From Robiginitomaculum sp. (GTDB taxonomy: Bacteria; Pseudomonadota; Alphaproteobacteria; Caulobacterales; Maricaulaceae): a stretch of DNA of 64,000 bases. Shown here one piece after another: positions 25,489 through 34,735 of this stretch (position 1 is its first letter; each line of letters opens with the position of its first letter). Made by a program: the position numbers and the translations under genes. Under the pieces are notes generated by a model. It made no database searches, was not told the origin of the DNA, and saw nothing but the letters and a program-made list of their open reading frames with translations. The stretch spans positions 39,148 to 103,147 of the forward strand of contig JAJFFQ010000051.1 of NCBI GenBank assembly GCA_021776565.1, read 5' to 3'.

Positions 25489-26589
25489 ATGAGCACCAAA
25501 CTGATACAAATGAGGGCACCAACCCTGGCCGAGGCGCTGGATCAACCCGTCAATTTCCTCACCCCTGTGCGTTTGTTGATGGCATTGGGCGTGCTTTTGG
25601 GACACAGCTTTGTGGTCATATCAGGCTCTGCCGTGCCTGAGCCACTTGCCCTTTTTAACATCACCATATCCTATGCGGCAGTAAACGGGTTTTTTATTCT
25701 CTCCGGCCTACTTATCACCCGCTCATTTGACCGGCGACCTGATATTGTCCGGTTTATATCGGCGCGCATTTTACGCCTGTTTCCGGCCTTGATTGCCCTG
25801 TCGCTGGCGGCGGTGCTGATTTTTGGGCCGATGTTCACTTTGCTTACACCAGCGGCCTATTTTGCCGACATAAGTATCTGGCGTTATTTGTGCGATGTGC
25901 TGACCTTTGGCGATACAGCAGGCGGGCCACCACAAATTTATCCCCATAACGCCAATGCCGGTGAATTTTCTGCTTCGTTATGGACATTGCGCTATGAGGC
26001 CTTTGCCTATGGCGGCACCTTGATTATGGCAACACTGGGTCTTTCGCGTTGTCGCACCCGTGTATTGGCTGTTTTTGTATTATCAGTGATTGCCTTTCTT
26101 GGTGTGCGCACCGTGCCGGATGTATTACCAAGCCAGTTTATGGATATAACTCGTCTTGGCATGGCCTATCTTCTGGGGGCGGTGCTTTATCTATGGCGCG
26201 ATTGCGTGCGGATAAACGGCTGGGTGGCGCTGGGCGTAATAGCACTTGCCTTTGTTTTTGGGCCAACATCGTCTTATGAGATTATGCTCAACTTTGCCCT
26301 TGCGGCTGGTGTATTGATGGTTGGCTTTGGCCTTCCGGTCTGGCTTGCGCCGCTTGCCCGTATGCCAGATTTATCTTACGGAATTTACATCTGGCAATGG
26401 CCTATTATGCAGAGCCTTTATCACCTTGGGTTTGCCCGTGATCCTTATACCCAGATGGCCTTGGCACTGCCCATAAGCGCGTTGTTCGCGGCGGTGTCCT
26501 GGTACTGGATTGAAAAACCTGCACTAAGGCTCAAAACACCGCTGGCTGAATGGGTAAGGAACAGGATTAAAGTCCGTAAAATTGCTTGA
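25489..26589 (+). CDS. Acyltransferase family 3 membrane protein (OafA/YrhL type)
   Basis: 366 residues. About ten hydrophobic helices throughout; the first contains LMALGVLLGHSFVV, where the His is the conserved catalytic residue of acyltransferase 3, and the next NGFFILSGLLITRSF is the family signature. RFISARILRLFPAL and YGIYIWQWPIMQSL are further conserved blocks. Such enzymes O-acetylate or succinylate extracellular polysaccharide or LPS. ATG 25489 is chosen over an upstream TTG 25453. The tail overlaps the convergent LOG gene by 23 nt. Confidence 0.92.
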   Translation: MSTKLIQMRAPTLAEALDQPVNFLTPVRLLMALGVLLGHSFVVISGSAVPEPLALFNITISYAAVNGFFILSGLLITRSFDRRPDIVRFISARILRLFPALIALSLAAVLIFGPMFTLLTPAAYFADISIWRYLCDVLTFGDTAGGPPQIYPHNANAGEFSASLWTLRYEAFAYGGTLIMATLGLSRCRTRVLAVFVLSVIAFLGVRTVPDVLPSQFMDITRLGMAYLLGAVLYLWRDCVRINGWVALGVIALAFVFGPTSSYEIMLNFALAAGVLMVGFGLPVWLAPLARMPDLSYGIYIWQWPIMQSLYHLGFARDPYTQMALALPISALFAAVSWYWIEKPALRLKTPLAEWVRNRIKVRKIA

Positions 26590-27403
26590 TCGCATCCCAG
26601 CCTTGCGCCCCAGTTTCCACAAATGAAAACAGTTTCAGATCATCGGCTGCAATGGTGCCTTCTGCCGCCAGGGCATCAAAATCTATAATTCTTCGCCAAA
26701 AGTTCTCTCCAAACAATAATACTGGCATGGGGGCAATGCGCCCGGTCTGGATAAGGGTTAGCGTTTCAAAGGTTTCATCCAGCGTACCAAAACCACCGGG
26801 AAACACTGTTAATGCCTTGGCCCGCATCAAAAACTGCATTTTGCGTATGGCGAAATAATGAAATTGCAAACTCAATGCTGGCGTGACATAGGGGTTGGGG
26901 GCTTGTTCGTGCGGCAGAACGATGTTCAGCCCGATGCTTTTGGCACCGACATCATCGGCCCCGCGATTGGCCGCTTCCATAACCCCGGGGCCACCGCCGG
27001 AACAGATCACCCAGTCACGGCCACCATGATCCAGCGAGTATTGCGAAACCAGCCGCGCAAAGGCACGCGCTTCTTCATAATAATGGGACTTGTCCTGCAG
27101 GCTTTTTATCAGCGCAGGATTATCGGTTCTGACTGGTTTACTGCCCGGTGCGGGAATGCGCGCCCCGCCAAATACAACCACGGTGGAATCCACGCCTTCT
27201 TCTGCAAACACGATCTCGGGTTTGAGAAGTTCCAGTTGCAAACGCACCGGGCGCAGCTCATCACGCAGTAAAAACTCAGCATCATCAAAGGCCAACGCAT
27301 AGGCGCTTGAGCATGTTTGCGGGGTTTGCGGCACCTCGCGTAAAATATCCCGATCCTCGCAAGCGGTGCGAAAATGGCGATTGGTCTTGTCCTGATCCGG
27401 CAT
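26567..27403 (-). CDS. LOG family (TIGR00730-like) nucleotide 5'-monophosphate phosphoribohydrolase
   Basis: 278 residues. Rossmann fold with the LOG signature GGGPGVMEAANRGA (about 137-150) and PGGFGTLDETFETL (about 200-213), which holds the catalytic Arg/Glu region of lysine-decarboxylase-like proteins that actually remove ribose phosphate from AMP-type nucleotides. VVVFGGARIP is the first strand. The N-terminal 70 residues are an extra helical part. AAGGG precedes ATG 27403. Annotated lysine decarboxylase in old records, which I consider wrong for this family. Confidence 0.92.
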   Translation of the reverse strand: MPDQDKTNRHFRTACEDRDILREVPQTPQTCSSAYALAFDDAEFLLRDELRPVRLQLELLKPEIVFAEEGVDSTVVVFGGARIPAPGSKPVRTDNPALIKSLQDKSHYYEEARAFARLVSQYSLDHGGRDWVICSGGGPGVMEAANRGADDVGAKSIGLNIVLPHEQAPNPYVTPALSLQFHYFAIRKMQFLMRAKALTVFPGGFGTLDETFETLTLIQTGRIAPMPVLLFGENFWRRIIDFDALAAEGTIAADDLKLFSFVETGAQGWDAIKQFYGL

Positions 27404-27471
27404 GGCGATCCCTTGACGTTAAACGCCTATGGGATACGCAAAGCCTTAATAAAGCGCCAAACCTGCAGATA

Positions 27472-30438
27472 TTAATTCACCGTGCGCACGGCGACGCTGG
27501 TCGCACCGCGGGTAATGCCTTGTTGTTCAAGGCGCAGGAACAGCCGGTGATTGGCAGCATCAAAGGCGATATTGCCTTGCCCCGCAACAAAGACGGAAAA
27601 CAGGGCTATCTCATTGCTCGCCAAAGGAAACGCCACATTGCTTGCAGGATCGTTTTCACATGCGCCTTGCGCATCTGTCTTGCAGATGAACGCGCCCAGG
27701 GGCAAACCAAGGTCGGCATCATCAACACTGGCAGTAAATGATCCGCTGGCACCGATATTGACCGTAGCAACAGAAAACACGCCGGTGCCGGTATCGCCTG
27801 GCACATTGACGATGCCATCAGCATTTGGTGTTGCCGCTATGGCAATGAGGTCAGGAACTGCGCCCGCACTGGCCGAGATGACTATACGGTTCAGCCCAGG
27901 CACAGATGCCGCCGCAATGGTATTGGTACAATCAAAGACCAGGCCCATTTGTTCGCTGTTTAATACCCGATCCGGGGTGACCTTGAAAACAAAATTTTGT
28001 ATCTGCCCTGGCGCGATATTGACCGGTGTATCCGCCGCGCCGGTGGGGGTGTTGGCGGCGCTGGTGGTTTGATAACCAAAGCTGGAAGATTGCCCCGCTT
28101 GCAGAGCCATGGAACAGCTTGTGGCGGTGCTGTTGCCAGTATTGATAAGCGATGCAAAGGCGCTAAGCGGTGCATTGATGCTGCCTGAACGGGCGCTGGG
28201 CAGGATGGAGGCCAGCAGGGGCGGAGGAAAGAAAGATTGTGCCCAGTTTAGCTTGATCGTGCCGGAAAGCTTGTTCCAGCCATCGACGGCAATATAGTAT
28301 GTCATCCCCGCCTGAGCGGTAAATTTAACCAGCGCGTTTCTGTCACCCGCACTGTCATCATCATCGGCAAGCGCGCTAAGTCTGGCCAATGAGTGCCCGC
28401 CATAGACACTCATCATTGTATCAAAATCACTGCCCTTGGCGTCAAAAACAACTTCACCACTGGTTTGTGGCACCCATTTCCACCACACCGATTTGCCGCC
28501 AGTGATTTTATCACCGTGTTTTGGCTCCCCGCTTTGCTCGGTTGCAAATTGATTATTGATGGTCACTGAACCTGTGCGGGATGATAGAAAAGCGGCACTT
28601 TCAAAATGGTCGTTTTGGGGGCGGTCGATAACGGAAAATCGTATCGGTTTTTCATGCATGCCGATGCCAAGGGTTTTGTTGGCAAAGCGGAACATGCCTT
28701 CATAAACGCCGCCGGACAGTGCCGCGGCCTGCTCGTTCAAAGAGACAATAACGCTAATCTGTTCACCGGCATCAAGCTGACCGGCACTGGCCGACAGATC
28801 AACCCAGCTGACATCTGCGCTGGCCGTCCAGTCCAGCGTGCTGGTGCCATTATTTTTGAGCAAATAAGTCGCCGATTGTGGAATGGCCCCAGCGCCGGTG
28901 CCGGGTTCCTTTTCACTGGTAAACCCGGTTTGTGGGCTGACGTTGAGGGTGTCCTGCGGGCCGATGGCAATGGTTGCCTGCATGGTTTGTCCTGCCGGAG
29001 AAATACTATGCAGGGCAACACCGGACACCGGCCCGGCATAGCGCAAGGTGTTGGGTGATGAAACGGCATCCAGAACGCGCCCGACCTTGTAATAATCCCC
29101 GGCATCGCCCGCCCCGCCCTGTTCGATCTGCTCCAGGCCATCGGCTTCCATAAGGCGGATCAGTTTGTGATCGGTATAGGAATTATCATAGGCGTAATCG
29201 GTGCCGGCGGCGTTCAGGCTGGCATCCACATGCCAGGCCAGTATACCATCACCGGGCAAGGTTAAATCATTGCCCAGGCGTTGCCGGTTCTGGATGACAA
29301 AAAATTCTGAAAATGGTGAGCCGCTGGCCAAACCCGGCCAGGCCACCACACAGTCTTTGGCTGTTCCTGAGGCCAGCAGGTTAAGCGATTGCGAGCCAGA
29401 AGAAATGACCGTTGGGGTTACCCAGTCGAGCACCCATTTTGAAAAACAGTTATGGTCACCGCGCTGGCTGTGCATGATGTCCATGGCACCAATACCACCT
29501 CTGGGGCCGATACTGTCGTCATAGTCATAATAATCAGGCAAGCCCAGGGCATGACCGGTTTCGTGAATAACGGTTGAAGGATTAAAGGCGGTATCGTTAT
29601 TGCGCGATTCCCACTGCCAGGAATATTTACCCAGCGAGACGTCATCAAGCTTGAATGAGGGCACTGAGTATCGGGTCTGATACCCCCACCAGAAATTTGA
29701 CCAGCCATTATTTGGCCCTGTCCAGATAACCAGAAAATAATCAATGACGCCGTCATTGTTGTTGTCATACTGGCTAAAATCATGGCCCTGGGCATCAAAA
29801 TGCAATAGCGCCTCTTTGATAAGGCTGTCTCGCCCTGGTGTAGTTTGCTCGACCGCGCTACGCGCGACCGCCGGGCGGTACCAGCCAAATGTGGCACCAT
29901 GAGACAGGTCAAGCTGTCCATAGGAGGCACGGGTATAATAATTGGCCAGGCTTTCATGTGGTGCATTGGCCACATTGCCATTACCGTAGAGACCTGAATG
30001 CACAAACCCACTGGTGCTTTTGGCCGGGTGGTCTGAAAAATCAATCAGCAAGGCAAATACCTTGACGTCACCAAGGCTGGGCATACCGCGCCAGCGCAAG
30101 GGCGGTGTTGCCGGGCGTGACCTGTCGGCAATACCGCTTTCTGATTTGCCGTTTGTGTTCAGATGTTTATCGGCAGCCCTGTTTATGGCCTGCCTTAGCA
30201 ATAATGGATCAACCCTATGATTACCCAGTTTACGGGCATTACGCAGACGTTGCTTGACTTCTGCCAATTGCGCGGTTTGCGTCGGGCTTAACGGCCCTTT
30301 TAACGCCAGTATGGCACGCATTTTTGCCGCTTCTCTGGCGTCTGGCGGCTCTATACTGAATGCAGGGTTTTGTAACCCGAACAGGAAAAACAGCACAGAA
30401 ACCAGTGCAGCGACACTCTGGCCGAAGGGCAGTGTCAT
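27472..30438 (-). CDS. Secreted M6 family metalloprotease with Ig-like and PPC domains
   Basis: 988 residues. Signal peptide (MTLPFGQSVAALVSVLFFLFG.. cleaved near QNPAFS), a prosegment to about 100, then the M6 (immune inhibitor A-like) catalytic domain with HETGHALGLPDYYDYDD at about 289-305 holding the zinc His residues and Glu. A BACON-like domain (about 500-610; NGTSTLDWTASADVSWVDL) and a PPC-like beta domain (about 615-745; WWKWVPQTSGEVVFDAKGSDFDTMMSVY) follow, then a repeat-rich C-terminal region. Expected to be exported and to degrade proteins. AAGGAG precedes the ATG. Confidence 0.93.
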   Translation of the reverse strand: MTLPFGQSVAALVSVLFFLFGLQNPAFSIEPPDAREAAKMRAILALKGPLSPTQTAQLAEVKQRLRNARKLGNHRVDPLLLRQAINRAADKHLNTNGKSESGIADRSRPATPPLRWRGMPSLGDVKVFALLIDFSDHPAKSTSGFVHSGLYGNGNVANAPHESLANYYTRASYGQLDLSHGATFGWYRPAVARSAVEQTTPGRDSLIKEALLHFDAQGHDFSQYDNNNDGVIDYFLVIWTGPNNGWSNFWWGYQTRYSVPSFKLDDVSLGKYSWQWESRNNDTAFNPSTVIHETGHALGLPDYYDYDDSIGPRGGIGAMDIMHSQRGDHNCFSKWVLDWVTPTVISSGSQSLNLLASGTAKDCVVAWPGLASGSPFSEFFVIQNRQRLGNDLTLPGDGILAWHVDASLNAAGTDYAYDNSYTDHKLIRLMEADGLEQIEQGGAGDAGDYYKVGRVLDAVSSPNTLRYAGPVSGVALHSISPAGQTMQATIAIGPQDTLNVSPQTGFTSEKEPGTGAGAIPQSATYLLKNNGTSTLDWTASADVSWVDLSASAGQLDAGEQISVIVSLNEQAAALSGGVYEGMFRFANKTLGIGMHEKPIRFSVIDRPQNDHFESAAFLSSRTGSVTINNQFATEQSGEPKHGDKITGGKSVWWKWVPQTSGEVVFDAKGSDFDTMMSVYGGHSLARLSALADDDDSAGDRNALVKFTAQAGMTYYIAVDGWNKLSGTIKLNWAQSFFPPPLLASILPSARSGSINAPLSAFASLINTGNSTATSCSMALQAGQSSSFGYQTTSAANTPTGAADTPVNIAPGQIQNFVFKVTPDRVLNSEQMGLVFDCTNTIAAASVPGLNRIVISASAGAVPDLIAIAATPNADGIVNVPGDTGTGVFSVATVNIGASGSFTASVDDADLGLPLGAFICKTDAQGACENDPASNVAFPLASNEIALFSVFVAGQGNIAFDAANHRLFLRLEQQGITRGATSVAVRTVN

Positions 30439-30503
30439 GGGGCGCTCCTTCTGATTAAGGACGGCGGAATATACTTTATTCCACAGATTAGCACAATTTG
30501 ACC

Positions 30504-30511
30504 AAATTTAA
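30504..30511. repeat. Left target-site duplication of the IS1-type transposon
   Basis: AAATTTAA sits directly outside the left end; the right counterpart at 32900-32907 is AAATTTTA (7 of 8). An 8-bp duplication suits the IS1/IS1595 superfamily. One mismatch suggests the insertion is not very recent. Confidence 0.6.
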
Positions 30512-30532
30512 GGTAGTGTCTCAGTTTGAAAT
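30512..30532 (+). repeat. Left terminal inverted repeat of the transposon
   Basis: GGTAGTGTCTCAGTTTGAAAT. It contains the last codon and stop of the transposase gene. Confidence 0.85.
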
Positions 30533-31402
30533 ATCTTTCTTGTAAGGCCCGCGTTTCTTAGGTTCTGGCTCCATTGCGTCGATCATGCCAACAATCCATT
30601 CTACATCATGCAGGGTGTTAGAAACACCGGCTTCCATAGCTGGCGATACGCCGAGGCTCTTGTGTATCCGACAAAAGTTATAATGCAGGAAATAGAGCGA
30701 AAGCATGTGTAGGTGATTGTCGATCCGCTTTGAGAGGCCATTGGTCAAACGTGTGAACCTGCGATTACCCATACGGATATTCAAATTCATGCGCTCAACA
30801 TAAGACGTGCTAACGTGTGCAATGTCTGGATCACCCTCAATGCGGCGTTTCTTAATCCCGGTGCATTCAGCCGGGCTATAACGACCTTTGGCACTTTCTG
30901 GGGACACACCATACAGTTTGATAAGCTGTGCGTAGTCCACATCACCACCAAAAGCGCCTTCAACAGCTTCTAGGTAAGCCCTGTGGCCGTCAGTGGTCAT
31001 TTGAACGCGATTAGCCAGTCTTGAGCGAACATCATCCATAAAAGCCAGTGCATATTCGCCATCACGGCCACCGACCAGATACGAGACAATCAACTTGCTG
31101 TCTGCATCAAGTGCTGTCCACGTCCATACATCACCAGCACCATCAGGTGCGGCCTTGGCAGAGTTAACATTCTTGGCTTTGGCATAGCAGAACGACCAAA
31201 TTTCATCGCACTGGATGCGTTGCGCATTCACTTCACGCATATTCTCATCATGATAAGCGGCACAGGCTTCGCCAGCACTGACAAGAAGTTTGGTCACAGT
31301 GTTGATTGAAACCCCAACCACACGGCTGATTGACCGCATGGAAGAACCTTCAACCAGCATATTCAAAATCATGGTGCGTTTATGTAATGGCAGCTTGTTC
31401 AT
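30521..31402 (-). CDS. IS1 family transposase
   Basis: 293 residues in one frame, without the frameshift of classical IS1. An N-terminal HTH (LVEGSSMRSISRVVGVSINTVTKLL, about 17-41) is followed by the DDE domain: first Asp in CDEIWSFCYAKAKN (about 70), second in TTDGHRAYLEAVEG (about 138), Glu in STSYVERMNLNIRM (about 208). The InsA-type zinc finger is missing at the N-terminus. The C-terminus RIHKSLGVSPAMEAGVSNT is typical of the IS1/IS1-like alphaproteobacterial group. The frame is intact, so the transposase may be active. Confidence 0.92.
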   Translation of the reverse strand: MNKLPLHKRTMILNMLVEGSSMRSISRVVGVSINTVTKLLVSAGEACAAYHDENMREVNAQRIQCDEIWSFCYAKAKNVNSAKAAPDGAGDVWTWTALDADSKLIVSYLVGGRDGEYALAFMDDVRSRLANRVQMTTDGHRAYLEAVEGAFGGDVDYAQLIKLYGVSPESAKGRYSPAECTGIKKRRIEGDPDIAHVSTSYVERMNLNIRMGNRRFTRLTNGLSKRIDNHLHMLSLYFLHYNFCRIHKSLGVSPAMEAGVSNTLHDVEWIVGMIDAMEPEPKKRGPYKKDISN

Positions 31403-31451
31403 GCCATTGTTGTAACTGAACTAAATTGCAATAGCAAGCATTACGTTCAGT

Positions 31452-31637
31452 TTAATGCCATCCGTTCGATTGATTCATGGGACGCCCATATGGAAATGGT
31501 GCGCTAAAACCTTTGGATTTTGAGACTTCGGGTAGTCGATCTATGCAATCTACACCAGCATCAGATAATTGTTTCTTTGCATCGTCAAATACCTTTTCAT
31601 ACGGATTATCTATTTTTTTCTTATCTTCATTCTTCAT
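31452..31637 (-). CDS. Small hypothetical protein, third passenger gene
   Basis: 61 residues, acidic/basic mixed N-terminus (MKNEDKKKIDNPYEKVFDDAKKQL) and one Cys. The ATG overlaps the protease stop as ATGA (31634-31637), strong evidence that it is translated with the protease. It ends 50 nt before the transposase start. I recognise no family; its position suggests a substrate, adaptor or inhibitor of the protease. Confidence 0.65.
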   Translation of the reverse strand: MKNEDKKKIDNPYEKVFDDAKKQLSDAGVDCIDRLPEVSKSKGFSAPFPYGRPMNQSNGWH

Positions 31638-32533
31638 AATACTCTCCTCATCCCCAGTTTTGAGTGAATAAATCCTTTTACTCTTGACTTTATTTGGTAA
31701 TAATCGACAGCAAGACCATGATAATTCCGTATGGCGTCATTTAATTTCTGATCAGAACCAAAGTCTTCAACTACCAATTTAATCTCTTCACCCGCTAGTT
31801 CTTTCATAGTTATTCCGCGACCATGTGAGTGCCACTTTTTTGCATTCCCCAGAACCGTTGCTATTTCCTTAGCTCTGGCTTCTCGCATTGTTTTATTTAC
31901 CTTATTCCCATTGGTTTCGGTGATTTTCCAGTTCTTGAACTTGTATTTTGAAAGCCAATCAGTGATTAACGTAATACCATGAGCAATAGATTGCTCAATA
32001 TGGAAAAGTTGAGCAGGGTCAAAATTTTTCACAAGATAAGCCAGTTCTCCCTTACAAGCATATGGGGTTTCGGGATCATTGGTATTGATCGCTTCAATTA
32101 ATTCATTGAACTTTGAAAGATAACCCATTCCCGGCAAATATTTTCCATCTTCACTGGGATACTGCGGATCAATCGGACCAAGCACTGAATAATAATCCAT
32201 ATAAATTTCATCACCCGACATGACCAATACGGTTCCTGCCGAATAAGCATAATTTGGAATTACAAATGAAACTTTCTTGTAATTTGCCCGCATTACCGAA
32301 ACAATTCGTTCAACGTTCTCCATATAGCCACCGGGTGTTTGCAGCATAACAATGAGATGTTTCCCAATTTTTCCTTCGGTCAAATCTTCCACAACAACTC
32401 GAAACTCATCATCAAGCGGCGGAAACATATCGCAATTTATAAATACACAGTCACCATCAAGCCGTTTTGCAAGTTCGTCATTCATCTGAAGAAGAACATG
32501 GTTGGTAAGTTGATCGACACTTAAGGCTTCCAT
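31634..32533 (-). CDS. SDH family Clp-fold serine protease (passenger)
   Basis: 299 residues. ClpP/SppA crotonase-like fold: the strand-turn LIVMLQTPGGYMENVERIV gives the oxyanion Gly pair (about 68-69), NYAYSAGTVLVMSGDEIYMD the nucleophile Ser 98, and YSVLGPIDPQYP the Asp 122, the pattern of the PF01972 SDH family (Ser-Asp-His). The His is probably in the KWHSHGRGITMKEL block near 230. No signal peptide or membrane helix, so cytoplasmic. It begins 13 nt inside the previous passenger gene and its stop overlaps the next; the three form a tight operon. Natural substrates are unknown. Confidence 0.85.
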   Translation of the reverse strand: MEALSVDQLTNHVLLQMNDELAKRLDGDCVFINCDMFPPLDDEFRVVVEDLTEGKIGKHLIVMLQTPGGYMENVERIVSVMRANYKKVSFVIPNYAYSAGTVLVMSGDEIYMDYYSVLGPIDPQYPSEDGKYLPGMGYLSKFNELIEAINTNDPETPYACKGELAYLVKNFDPAQLFHIEQSIAHGITLITDWLSKYKFKNWKITETNGNKVNKTMREARAKEIATVLGNAKKWHSHGRGITMKELAGEEIKLVVEDFGSDQKLNDAIRNYHGLAVDYYQIKSRVKGFIHSKLGMRRVL

Positions 32534-32736
32534 CTTTTCTCCGCAGCATGACGCGCAATTTCTGTCCGGCGCTTTTGCGACAAAGACTCGGCGCGAGCCG
32601 ATGCCCCGGCCAAACCCGATCGACGGCGTCCAGAAACTTTCTCATCTTCGGTTTCACCAACGGCGATTTGCGCCACCATCACAGCGGCACCAATAGCGTC
32701 CGCTGGACGTTTTTGACCTTGTGGACCTTTTGGCAT
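32521..32736 (-). CDS. Small basic protein, first passenger gene
   Basis: 71 residues from ATG 32736, which has GGAG 5 nt upstream; the frame continues nine codons further. MPKGPQGQKRPADAIGAAVMVAQIA begins a type I recall as annotated RNA-binding or regulatory protein in alphaproteobacteria, and the C-terminus SLSQKRRTEIARHAAEKRW matches the KGG-like helical repeat of those proteins. It overlaps the protease start by 13 nt, so translation is coupled. A regulator or an adaptor for the protease are both open. Confidence 0.7.
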   Translation of the reverse strand: MPKGPQGQKRPADAIGAAVMVAQIAVGETEDEKVSGRRRSGLAGASARAESLSQKRRTEIARHAAEKRWKP

Positions 32737-32770
32737 TTGCGCTCCAAACTCAGGCATCAACAAAAACCTA

Positions 32771-32799
32771 ATTATAGGCTAAAAGTTAACACCGTGGAC
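32771..32799 (-). promoter_or_regulatory. Candidate promoter of the passenger operon
   Basis: On the minus strand a perfect TATAAT (32771-32776) is preceded 17 nt upstream by a poor -35 (GTCCAC at 32794-32799). Transcription would start near 32764, 28 nt ahead of the first passenger gene. It is inside the transposon, so the passengers would carry their own promoter. Confidence 0.4.
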
Positions 32800-32878
32800 A
32801 GGTTCATACAATCCCCTTCACAAAGGGTAAACCCAAGTGTTGTTCATATAACCTAAGAATGCGGCGGTTTCATGCCGA

Positions 32879-32899
32879 ATTTTAAACTGAGACACTACC
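32879..32899 (-). repeat. Right terminal inverted repeat of the transposon
   Basis: Reverse complement of the left end with one mismatch. Confidence 0.85.
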
Positions 32900-32907
32900 A
32901 AATTTTA
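32900..32907. repeat. Right target-site duplication of the transposon
   Basis: AAATTTTA directly outside the right end, 7 of 8 identical to 30504-30511. Confidence 0.6.
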
Positions 32908-32934
32908 CGGCCCCTCACAGTTTTGTGATTAGAC

Positions 32935-34674
32935 CTAAAGCCGCTCCAGTTTGATCGCTTCCCCGTCACCTTTGGGGGTCAGACGAAAGCGAAACTTTGT
33001 TTTGGCGGTAAACTTCGGCTGTTTGACACTGGAGGTGGAAACATAATCCGCCAAAGCCTCATCATGACGCAGGGTCAGGCGAATATAACCGGTATCATGC
33101 ACATCATGCAGGATTGTATCCAGATTCATGTTTTGCGTCAGATGTCCAAAATCCACACCCGGTGCCAGTACATCGGCAAAGTTTCCGGGGCTGGATACCC
33201 CTGAGGTACCCAATTCTGCCCCGACAATGCCGCCATCTTCGGCGCGCAGGATTGAGGTGTTAAAATCATGAGTATCACCGGCCAGCGAAATAAAACTGGA
33301 GCCAGCACGGCGGGCGCGGTTGTACAATCGCTCACGGGCAGCCGGGTATCCATCCCAGGCATCGGTGTTCAAGGGCGGACGAAAACGCGAACGCAGGAAG
33401 TATTCAAATAATTGAGGGTTTTTTCGCTTGGCCAGCCATTTTAACCAGCCGGGCAGAACCGCAATGTAATCGGGTGAATAAATTTTCGCCAACAGCACCT
33501 GATTGCCCAGCAATTGCCAGGGTTGTCCAGCCTTGACCGAGCGGGCCAGGCTGGCCTCGACAAAATCGCCCTGCACATCGCCCAGCATCCGTCTTGCCGG
33601 GTCACCCACCAGTTCGGTTTCAAACCGGGCAACTTTGGCTTTTACTTCTGCATCTTCCGGGTCAGCATCGGCGGGAACCGGGAACAGCGCCCAGTCCACT
33701 TGCTCGGTGCGGGCGGCAAGGCGTGTCTCCAGCATGGTCAGGGACGCCAGATCACCAAATTCAAAATTTCGCCAAAAGGCTGTGCGCGGCGCACCGCCAG
33801 ATGGTTCTCGTGTTGGTGTCCATTCATAAAATGCACTTAATGAAGCCGCTTCGCGGGTCGCCCAGGCGCCTTCGTCGGGCGAATGATTATCGGCACCATG
33901 CTGCCATGAATTATTGGCATTTTCATGGTCATCCCAGGTGATGATCCACGGCGCAGCGGCATGGGCGGCCTGTAGATCAGGGTCGCCATGATATTGCACA
34001 TAGCGTCGGCGATAATCGTCCAGACTTACACATTCATGCGCAGGATCGGGTATCCGGCCCAAAACTTCTGCATCGCCCGTGGCAAAGCCGCCAAGGCCAT
34101 ATTCATAAATATAGTCACCAAGGTGGACAACCACATCCATAGGGGCGCTTTGGGCGATATGCCGGTATGAGTGAAAATACCCAGCCGGGTGGTTTGAGCA
34201 CGAAACCACCGCCATGCTTAGTGCATCCACATGGCCCTGAGGCAAGGTTTTTGTGCGCCCCACGGGCGAAGTTTCGCCAGCATTTTCACGAAACCGGTAA
34301 AAATATTCAGTGCCTGGGATAAGGCCCGTTGCCTCGATTTTCAATGGAATAATACCATTGACAGCTAATTCCGGGCGAACATCAACCGGAGCAGACCAGA
34401 CACTGGTGGTGAAATTTTCATCCCCTGCCAGTTCTGCAATGATTTTTATGCTTGAACCATCAGTGGTGATGGCACTCCACAGGATGACACTGGTTTGCAG
34501 TGGATCACCACTGGCAATGCCGTGACGGAAAAAGCCATTTATCGCATTGTCTTGCCGTGCTGCTGGTTTTTGTCCACAGGCGGCAAGTGCGCCGCCCGCA
34601 CCGGCCAGTGCCAGTGCATTACGCCGGGTGACCAGGCCTGAACCCGAATTTTTTCTGCTCTTTTTGCTCAACAC
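32935..34674 (-). CDS. PhoD-like alkaline phosphatase/phosphodiesterase, Tat-exported lipoprotein
   Basis: 579 residues, GTG start with AAGGAG upstream. A twin-arginine signal (LVTRRNALALAGAGGALAAC) ends in a lipobox Cys, so export would be folded via Tat and then lipidation. A fibronectin-like N-terminal part (GFFRHGIASGDPLQTSVILWS) precedes the metallophosphatase with metal ligands in VVVHLGDYIYEYG, TWDDHENANN and SLAGDTHDFN. Members release phosphate from phosphate esters or diesters, bind Ca and Fe, and often respond to phosphate starvation; no PHO box was searched for. The transposon lies just downstream. Confidence 0.93.
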   Translation of the reverse strand: MLSKKSRKNSGSGLVTRRNALALAGAGGALAACGQKPAARQDNAINGFFRHGIASGDPLQTSVILWSAITTDGSSIKIIAELAGDENFTTSVWSAPVDVRPELAVNGIIPLKIEATGLIPGTEYFYRFRENAGETSPVGRTKTLPQGHVDALSMAVVSCSNHPAGYFHSYRHIAQSAPMDVVVHLGDYIYEYGLGGFATGDAEVLGRIPDPAHECVSLDDYRRRYVQYHGDPDLQAAHAAAPWIITWDDHENANNSWQHGADNHSPDEGAWATREAASLSAFYEWTPTREPSGGAPRTAFWRNFEFGDLASLTMLETRLAARTEQVDWALFPVPADADPEDAEVKAKVARFETELVGDPARRMLGDVQGDFVEASLARSVKAGQPWQLLGNQVLLAKIYSPDYIAVLPGWLKWLAKRKNPQLFEYFLRSRFRPPLNTDAWDGYPAARERLYNRARRAGSSFISLAGDTHDFNTSILRAEDGGIVGAELGTSGVSSPGNFADVLAPGVDFGHLTQNMNLDTILHDVHDTGYIRLTLRHDEALADYVSTSSVKQPKFTAKTKFRFRLTPKGDGEAIKLERL

Positions 34675-34735
34675 TCTATACTCCTTACAGATTTTCTATC
34701 TTGCTTAGCGGCAATTGCGCCTCTAATCCACAATT

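Larger units (their letters stand above)
30512..32899. mobile_element. 2388-bp transposon: IS1-type transposase plus three passenger genes
   Basis: Terminal inverted repeats of 21 nt with one mismatch (GGTAGTGTCTCAGTTT then GAAAT on the left, AAAAT on the right) lie at 30512-30532 and 32879-32899, with target duplications outside. All four genes run on the minus strand: a 71-residue basic protein, a ClpP-fold protease and a 61-residue protein that overlap one another, then the transposase, whose stop lies inside the left repeat. The passengers have no role in transposition that I know of. The right 140 nt holds a promoter-like TATAAT. Confidence 0.88.

Noticed and set aside
24813..25499. A 228-codon minus-strand frame over infC
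   Set aside because: Antisense to the conserved IF-3 gene and spanning its leader; no supporting motif.
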